Shown here one piece after another: positions 7,137 through 10,883 of a stretch of 10,883 bases of DNA (position 1 is the stretch's first letter; each line of letters starts with the position of its first letter). The notes under the pieces were generated by a model. It searched no databases and was not told where the DNA came from. It worked only from the letters and a program-made list of their open reading frames with translations. The translations under genes were made by a program, and so were the position numbers. Origin of the DNA: CAJQQY01 sp964352225 (lineage in GTDB: Bacteria > Bacteroidota > Bacteroidia > Chitinophagales > Saprospiraceae); contig CAYGRM010000228.1 in assembly GCA_964352225.1 (NCBI GenBank), forward strand, positions 1 to 10,883. Reading direction: 5' to 3'.

Positions 7137-8111
7137 TTACTTTGCAGTAGCTTTTGTCTTTTTGGTGGGTGCTACTATCTGATCTTTAATAAAAGATCCC
7201 CAAGTCAAATTCATTTTTCCTGCTTTGTAACTTTTTGCTTTTTCAATCGCCATGTTGGCAGCATTTTCAACTATCCAATCAAAGTTATCCTGACCAACAG
7301 AATTAATATCAGCATCAGGAGCTGGGTTGCAAAAATCAATCGCATATGGAATACCATCTCTCACCGCAAATTCAACTGTATTAAAATCATAACCCAATGC
7401 TTGGTTCAATTGGATACAACCTTTTTCTATTTTTTTCAACATAGCTTTCGCTACTGGAGCAGCATCTCGCACATAACGTAAGTGATGAGGATTCCGTGGT
7501 TCGTACTGCATGATGTGTACATTTTTACCTCCCAAAACATAGCATCTAAAATACTCCGTAAAGATAATTTCCTCTTGCAGCATCATGACCAATCGATCTG
7601 TTTCTGCATGTTTTTTAAATAAATCTTGTGGATTCTCTACTCGATAAACACTTTTCCATCCACCACCTGAGTGAGGCTTCATGTAAGCTGGAAAACCGAT
7701 ATATTCAAAAATCTCTTCCCAATTATATGGAAAAGCAAGGTTTCTAAATGAAGTTTCGGTGGTATCCTCAGGTCGTGCATGAGAAGGTAAAATCACCGTC
7801 TTTGGTACTGCTACACCAATTTTTTCTGAAAGGGCATTATTGAAAAACTTTTCATCTGCGCTCCACCAAAAAGGGTTGTTGATGACGCAAGTTCCTGAGA
7901 TCGCTGCATTTTTCAAATAAGCTCGATAAAAGGGAACATCTTGTGAAATTCGATCAATGATTACGGCATAATCAGTAGGTTTAGCTTGTTGTACCATATC
8001 GATGGTTACTTTTTCAGCCATGATCCCTTTGATCTTTTTTTCATTGACACGATCTATAAATGCTTGTGGAAATGTATTTTCCATTCCGAAGAGAATTCCT
8101 ATCTTTTTCAA
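7137..8111 (-). CDS. ATP-grasp domain protein
   Basis: This 324-residue protein has an N-terminal strand KKIGILFGME and a pre-ATP-grasp domain. NNPFWWSADEKFFNNAL at 78-94 includes Lys88, the usual ATP-contacting position. FPAYMKPHSGGGWKSV (140-155) has Lys145 and a glycine-rich loop, and MMLQEEII (~176-183) the hinge. NTVEFAVRDG and YAIDFCNPAPDAD (244-268) provide Glu247, Asp259 and Asn262 for metal binding. The order matches D-Ala-D-Ala-ligase/RimK-type ATP-grasp proteins, which couple acyl phosphates to amines. The tail (313-324, TKKTKATAK) is lysine-rich and probably disordered. The start is TTG: an in-frame stop lies 12 nt upstream and the next ATG (Met10) would delete the first beta strand. 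It leads the tight three-gene leftward operon, 4 nt before the amidotransferase-like gene. Confidence 0.8.
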   Translation of the reverse strand: MKKIGILFGMENTFPQAFIDRVNEKKIKGIMAEKVTIDMVQQAKPTDYAVIIDRISQDVPFYRAYLKNAAISGTCVINNPFWWSADEKFFNNALSEKIGVAVPKTVILPSHARPEDTTETSFRNLAFPYNWEEIFEYIGFPAYMKPHSGGGWKSVYRVENPQDLFKKHAETDRLVMMLQEEIIFTEYFRCYVLGGKNVHIMQYEPRNPHHLRYVRDAAPVAKAMLKKIEKGCIQLNQALGYDFNTVEFAVRDGIPYAIDFCNPAPDADINSVGQDNFDWIVENAANMAIEKAKSYKAGKMNLTWGSFIKDQIVAPTKKTKATAK

Positions 8112-8177
8112 ATTGATATTGTTTTAATTGATGATGTAATTACTCAGTAATGTGTTTGTTACTAAATTTATTAGAAT

Positions 8178-8210
8178 AGAACTTCCAGAACTCAAAGTGC
8201 TGGAAGTTCT
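8178..8210 (-). terminator. Hairpin downstream of the esterase gene
   Basis: AGAACTTCCAG and CTGGAAGTTCT form an 11-bp perfect stem with an 11-nt loop, 12 nt past the stop codon of the leftward esterase gene and 66 nt before the next start. Only a weak T-rich tail follows, so it may terminate incompletely or protect the 3' end, leaving some read-through into the ATP-grasp operon. Confidence 0.5.
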
Positions 8211-8222
8211 CGTTATAATATA

Positions 8223-8927
8223 TTAAAGTGTCGATAAATAATGAGGAAACATGTCCCTCCAAATTGGCCAATCATGTTTGGCCCATCTTCTCAAATCAAA
8301 CCAATGAGGCATATTTTTGGCATTTAGAATGCTGGTCAATTGATGGTTGGCATCCAAGCAAATATCCCATTCTCCCACTCCTACAATAATTTTCATTTTC
8401 CAAAGTTCAGGATCATTATTATTAGGTAAATATTCAACTGGATTATTAAAATATACATTATCGTCATGATACCCATCCATAAAGGATCGTATATCAAACG
8501 AACCACTCATACTCATCATATGACTTACTTTCGATGGATGTCGAAAAGCAAAGTTGGCTGCCTGATAACCACCAAAACTAGCTCCAGCGACTGCCAACTT
8601 GGAAATTCCCTTTTCTTTCAAAATAGGATTCACCAATTCTTCTTCGATAAATTTGTCATACCAGACATGATTCATAACGCGTTGGGCTGGATGGATTCCC
8701 TTATTGTACCAACTTAATTCATTGACACTATCAGGGCAATAAATTTGTACTAACCCCTGCTCTAAAAACCATTTGACAGAGTCGATCAGCAAAAAATTTT
8801 TGCATTCGTAATATCTTCCGGTGCTAGTAGGAAAAAGGATAATGGGAGTCCCAGCATGTCCAAAGACTAGCATTTCGATATCCATACTCAGGGTAGGTGA
8901 GTACCACTTGTGATATTCTTCTTTCAA
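8223..8927 (-). CDS. Esterase-family alpha/beta-hydrolase
   Basis: With start TTG 8927 this is a 234-residue protein beginning MKEEYHKWYSP. Numbered from that start, the alpha/beta-hydrolase signs are the strand IILFPTSTGRYYE, nucleophile Ser117 in AGASFGGY, Asp188 in GVGEWDICLDANHQL, and His218 in KHDWPIWRDM near the C-terminus. These mark a single-domain putative esterase (PF00756 type), cytosolic by lack of a signal peptide. A longer reading from TTG 8975 is possible but would place the start inside a TAnnTTTG promoter box. EEYHKWYSP is also where I expect such proteins to begin. It precedes the ATP-grasp operon on the same strand, and its catalytic class matches the N-terminal half of the fusion at 1520-3718, suggesting related ester or amide substrates. 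Confidence 0.8.
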   Translation of the reverse strand: MKEEYHKWYSPTLSMDIEMLVFGHAGTPIILFPTSTGRYYECKNFLLIDSVKWFLEQGLVQIYCPDSVNELSWYNKGIHPAQRVMNHVWYDKFIEEELVNPILKEKGISKLAVAGASFGGYQAANFAFRHPSKVSHMMSMSGSFDIRSFMDGYHDDNVYFNNPVEYLPNNNDPELWKMKIIVGVGEWDICLDANHQLTSILNAKNMPHWFDLRRWAKHDWPIWRDMFPHYLSTL

Positions 8928-8972
8928 TGGTATTGATGATTTGTGAAAAATAGATATTTGTAAAAATTTTCG

Positions 8973-8980
8973 CAAAAATA
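8973..8980 (-). promoter_or_regulatory. Probable -7 box of the esterase gene
   Basis: TATTTTTG on the minus strand fits TAnnTTTG, about 46 nt before the preferred TTG start at 8927. There is no convincing TTG element 17-23 nt upstream. If used, it excludes the TTG at 8975 as a start because that codon overlaps the box. Confidence 0.35.
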
Positions 8981-9087
8981 CGATTTTATTTTACTAATAG
9001 GCTCTAAATGGTTTAGTTATTTACCCGCTGATCCTAACTCTAAAAAGCTACAAATTAAAGACTTATACTGTCAGGTAATCCAATGAA

Positions 9088-9127
9088 CAAACAAGCACCA
9101 TCATGGTTGGATGATGGTGCTTGTTTG
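9088..9127. terminator. Strong 17-bp hairpin, probable terminator of the dnaJ operon
   Basis: CAAACAAGCACCATCAT pairs perfectly with ATGATGGTGCTTGTTTG around the loop GGTTGG. It lies 80 nt past the stop of the 116-residue gene and about 110 nt before the esterase promoter box, so it separates the two leftward units. No U-tract follows in the leftward direction; on the plus strand a T-rich AATTTTTATTG comes ~10 nt later. No gene was seen in the rest of 8981-9207. Confidence 0.55.
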
Positions 9128-9207
9128 AACTAATTAATTTTTATTGCTGTGTAGTCACCTTGCGGGAATTAAGGGGATGTTTTTCGATTTTGTATTCTTT
9201 GTGAGAA

Positions 9208-9558
9208 TCAATCAAAGTATTTTTTCAAAACTTCCATTTGCCATTCACTTGCAACAGTTGAGTCAGGTCGAGCATTTAACAATATCATCGCATAACCTAA
9301 TTTTGAAACTTTACAATCATTGATCAATTCCCCTTTTATTTCGGTATAAACAGGAGCGAAGTGTTGACGGATTTCAAGACCTGAAGTTCTCCCAATAGTG
9401 ATGGCTCTTTTAACGGCACTCCGAATATCCCTTGGAGATAATCCTTCTTCCAACAAGTCACTTGCCAAGTATTTCATCTGACTAATGAAGAGTAGGTCTA
9501 GGAAATTATCCAAATAGGATTCCGTTTCGTAATCGGTTTGGTGGATGATTATTTCCAT
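9208..9558 (-). CDS. Conserved-looking 116-residue protein next to dnaJ, function unknown
   Basis: This 116-residue soluble protein has no signal peptide and starts at ATG 9558, 27 nt after dnaJ, so it is probably co-transcribed. The predicted character is mostly helical: LDNFLDLLFISQMKYLASDLLEEG, then a SPRDIRSAVKRAI helix. The C-terminus reads SKLGYAMILLNARPDSTVAS and ends LKKYFD. CbpM, the usual small partner gene of a cbpA-type dnaJ, starts with a MerR-like helix-turn-helix, and that is not seen here. The C-terminal block weakly recalls the S-x-x-x-x-Y-L-I-x-x-N-x-x-P...YF motif near the end of DinD/BRO-type proteins, but this is too short to assign. A role in chaperone regulation is suggested only by position. 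Confidence 0.7.
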   Translation of the reverse strand: MEIIIHQTDYETESYLDNFLDLLFISQMKYLASDLLEEGLSPRDIRSAVKRAITIGRTSGLEIRQHFAPVYTEIKGELINDCKVSKLGYAMILLNARPDSTVASEWQMEVLKKYFD

Positions 9559-9585
9559 GATTTGTATTTTTAAGTTAAAATTGAA

Positions 9586-10539
9586 TTATGTTTTTATAGT
9601 TTCTTTATTTCTGATTTTTTCTAATTTTTGAAAAAGGGCTTCCTCCTCAGAAGTCAAATTTTTAGGTAAAGTCACCTTGAGTTTTACCAACAAATGACCG
9701 TACTCATTTTTCTTTCCATATACTGGCATTCCTTTATTTTTTAGTCGAAGTATTTTACCTGATTCACTACCTTTTGGAATAGGCATTTTGACATTTCCTG
9801 TCATGGTGGGTACTTCTATTTTTCCACCTAAAATGGCGGTGTACAAATCCACATTGGTATTAAGAATCAAATCATCTCCTTCTCTTTTAAACCGAGAGTC
9901 TGGTAGCATTTTTAAAATGATAAATAAATCTCCAGCAGTACCTCCATTGGCACCAGGGTATCCTTTTCCTTTGAGCCGGAGCCGTTGTTGATCATATGCA
10001 CCAGGCTTGATGGTGATCCGCATTTTTTTACCATTCAACTCGAAAGTACGTTGGCTACCTTCATAAGCTTCTTGCAAGGTGATGGGCATTTCTGCTTCGA
10101 TGCTTTGTCCTTTGAATGCTCTCTGTTGTCGTTGACCTCGACTTGAAAATGATTCTCTACCTTCTCCAAAAAACATATCGAAGAAACTCGAATGACCACT
10201 ACTATCAAAAAAATCAGAAGGATCTCCTTCAAAGGTAAAAGACTGACCACCACCTCGGCGGCCTCTCTGACCTTGCTGTGTATATTGCTGCCAGTCGCCG
10301 CCACCTTGTTGGTATGCTTGCCAGTTTTCTCCAAGAGTATCGTATTTTTTACGTTTTTCAGGATCGCTTAACACCTCATTGGCTTCGTTAGCTTCTTTAA
10401 ATTTTTCTTCAGCAGCTTTGTCATCAGGATTTTTGTCAGGATGGTATTTTGCTGCGAGCTTCCGATAGGCTTTTTTAATTTCCTTTTGGGAAGCATCTTT
10501 ACTTACACCTAATATTTTATAATAGTCTGTATATTTCAT
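9586..10539 (-). CDS. cbpA: DnaJ-family co-chaperone, CbpA type (no zinc finger)
   Basis: This 317-residue Hsp40 has an N-terminal J domain (residues 4-70, DYYKILGVSKDASQKEIKKAY) with the HPD triad at 33-35 that stimulates DnaK ATPase. A glycine/glutamine- and serine/phenylalanine-rich linker (~80-145) and the two-part C-terminal substrate-binding region (~150-305) follow; the latter includes IEAEMPITLQEAYEG, RLRLKGKGYPG and DLYTAILGGKIEVPT. There are no CxxCxGxG zinc-finger repeats, so it is a class II/CbpA-like protein, cytosolic, working with DnaK on unfolded clients. The length is close to the usual ~300. It is the first gene of a leftward pair with the 116-residue ORF. An inverted repeat lies 22 nt before its ATG and could affect expression. 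The symbol cbpA is by domain type; many genomes simply label it dnaJ. Confidence 0.9.
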   Translation of the reverse strand: MKYTDYYKILGVSKDASQKEIKKAYRKLAAKYHPDKNPDDKAAEEKFKEANEANEVLSDPEKRKKYDTLGENWQAYQQGGGDWQQYTQQGQRGRRGGGQSFTFEGDPSDFFDSSGHSSFFDMFFGEGRESFSSRGQRQQRAFKGQSIEAEMPITLQEAYEGSQRTFELNGKKMRITIKPGAYDQQRLRLKGKGYPGANGGTAGDLFIILKMLPDSRFKREGDDLILNTNVDLYTAILGGKIEVPTMTGNVKMPIPKGSESGKILRLKNKGMPVYGKKNEYGHLLVKLKVTLPKNLTSEEEALFQKLEKIRNKETIKT

Positions 10540-10560
10540 TTTTGGTAACTACAATTTTAT

Positions 10561-10583
10561 TGGATTCAGAATTTTGGAATCCA
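10561..10583. promoter_or_regulatory. Inverted repeat (7-N9-7) in the dnaJ leader
   Basis: TGGATTC and GAATCCA are separated by exactly 9 nt, and the repeat lies 22 nt before the dnaJ ATG. It is followed on the plus strand by eight Ts. It could be an operator or a leader hairpin for dnaJ on the minus strand. Read on the plus strand it has the form of a terminator, but no rightward gene lies before it. Confidence 0.4.
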
Positions 10584-10883
10584 TTTTTTTTGCAAAAAAA
10601 TTAACCTAAACTTATTTCAGTTAACTGATCCTGAATTATTAAAAGTCACTAATCTTATATCAAAATTGGCATAGATAAGTTAACGGTTTTTTGTGGTATC
10701 TTTCTTCACTTCGGTTTTCTCCAAGAGCTCCTTAACTTTTTTTTCAAAGCCATGGTAAAAATTTTTTCGTGATATTTTATTGATTTTATTTGATCTAATA
10801 TCTGTTGATTAAATAGTTGTCTTGGTGACTAAAATCATTTTAGGAGGTGATTTTTATCAAAAAATAATCTTATGGTCAGATAG
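10584..10883. other. Region upstream of dnaJ without a supported gene
   Basis: A perfect 12-bp palindrome TCAGTTAACTGA (10617-10628) lies here. A minus-strand stop-to-stop frame of 42 codons ends at 10680 (HGFEKKVKELLEKTEVKK) but has no ATG, GTG or TTG start in the right place; it may be a gene remnant or chance. AAAATCA (10831-10837) and TGATTTT (10848-10854) form a small hairpin whose loop carries AGGAGG. The opening codons of a rightward gene are not visible. I see no RNA gene. Confidence 0.4.

Noticed and set aside
8928..8975. TTG start at 8975 for the esterase
   Set aside because: The codon lies inside a TAnnTTTG promoter box, and the added 16 residues look unlike the start of this family.
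10841..10849. AGGAGGTGA, a perfect Shine-Dalgarno-like sequence on the plus strand (or a 16S 3'-end match on the minus strand)
   Set aside because: The only nearby ATG (10872) reaches a stop after three codons, the flanks do not match 16S rRNA, and such sites are little used in Bacteroidota. It sits in the loop of a small inverted repeat.

Overview
The window looks like a draft-assembly contig from a Bacteroidota bacterium, most likely Cytophagales/Cyclobacteriaceae-like. The grounds are AT-rich DNA, almost no Shine-Dalgarno sites, TAnnTTTG-type -7 promoter boxes, and protein wording typical of that group. A run of ten Ns at 5546-5555 marks a scaffold gap.

Left edge (1-1350, all on the minus strand). 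Positions 9-451 hold the decayed C-terminal part of an IS1182-like transposase, frameshifted by a 20-nt insert that is almost entirely a perfect 18-bp palindrome. Next comes a compact unit read right to left: a textbook Bacteroidota promoter (1345-1314), a small exported protein of unknown function (1258-887), two tiny single-helix membrane proteins of 29 and 34 residues (828-739 and 704-600), and a hairpin terminator (580-547).

Centre (1520-8927). This is the most interesting part, an apparent metabolic island of amide-bond making and breaking enzymes. On the plus strand, a two-domain fusion of an alpha/beta-hydrolase esterase with a complete M17 leucyl-aminopeptidase is followed 3 nt later by an ATP-grasp ligase. 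Converging on it from the minus strand is a tight set: a second ATP-grasp protein, a class-I glutamine-amidotransferase-like protein, and a third, glutathionylspermidine-synthase-like ATP-grasp protein, spaced 4-5 nt apart. A stand-alone esterase lies upstream of that set. The two operons meet at a near-perfect palindromic terminator (4935-4963). My inference is that the ligases build a small peptide-like or amine-conjugated metabolite, while the aminopeptidase, esterases and amidotransferase-like hydrolase trim, release or recycle it. The substrate cannot be read from sequence.

The third ligase is broken only by the assembly: the coding sequence stops making sense at about 5680, passes through about 120 nt of GA-rich/homopolymeric sequence plus the N run, and resumes at 5545.

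Right edge (8976-10883). A strong 17-bp hairpin (9088-9127) separates the island from a dnaJ/cbpA-type co-chaperone gene and a 116-residue partner of unknown function in the place where cbpM often sits. The last 340 nt upstream of dnaJ contain inverted repeats but no gene I can support. No rRNA, tRNA or CRISPR array was recognised.
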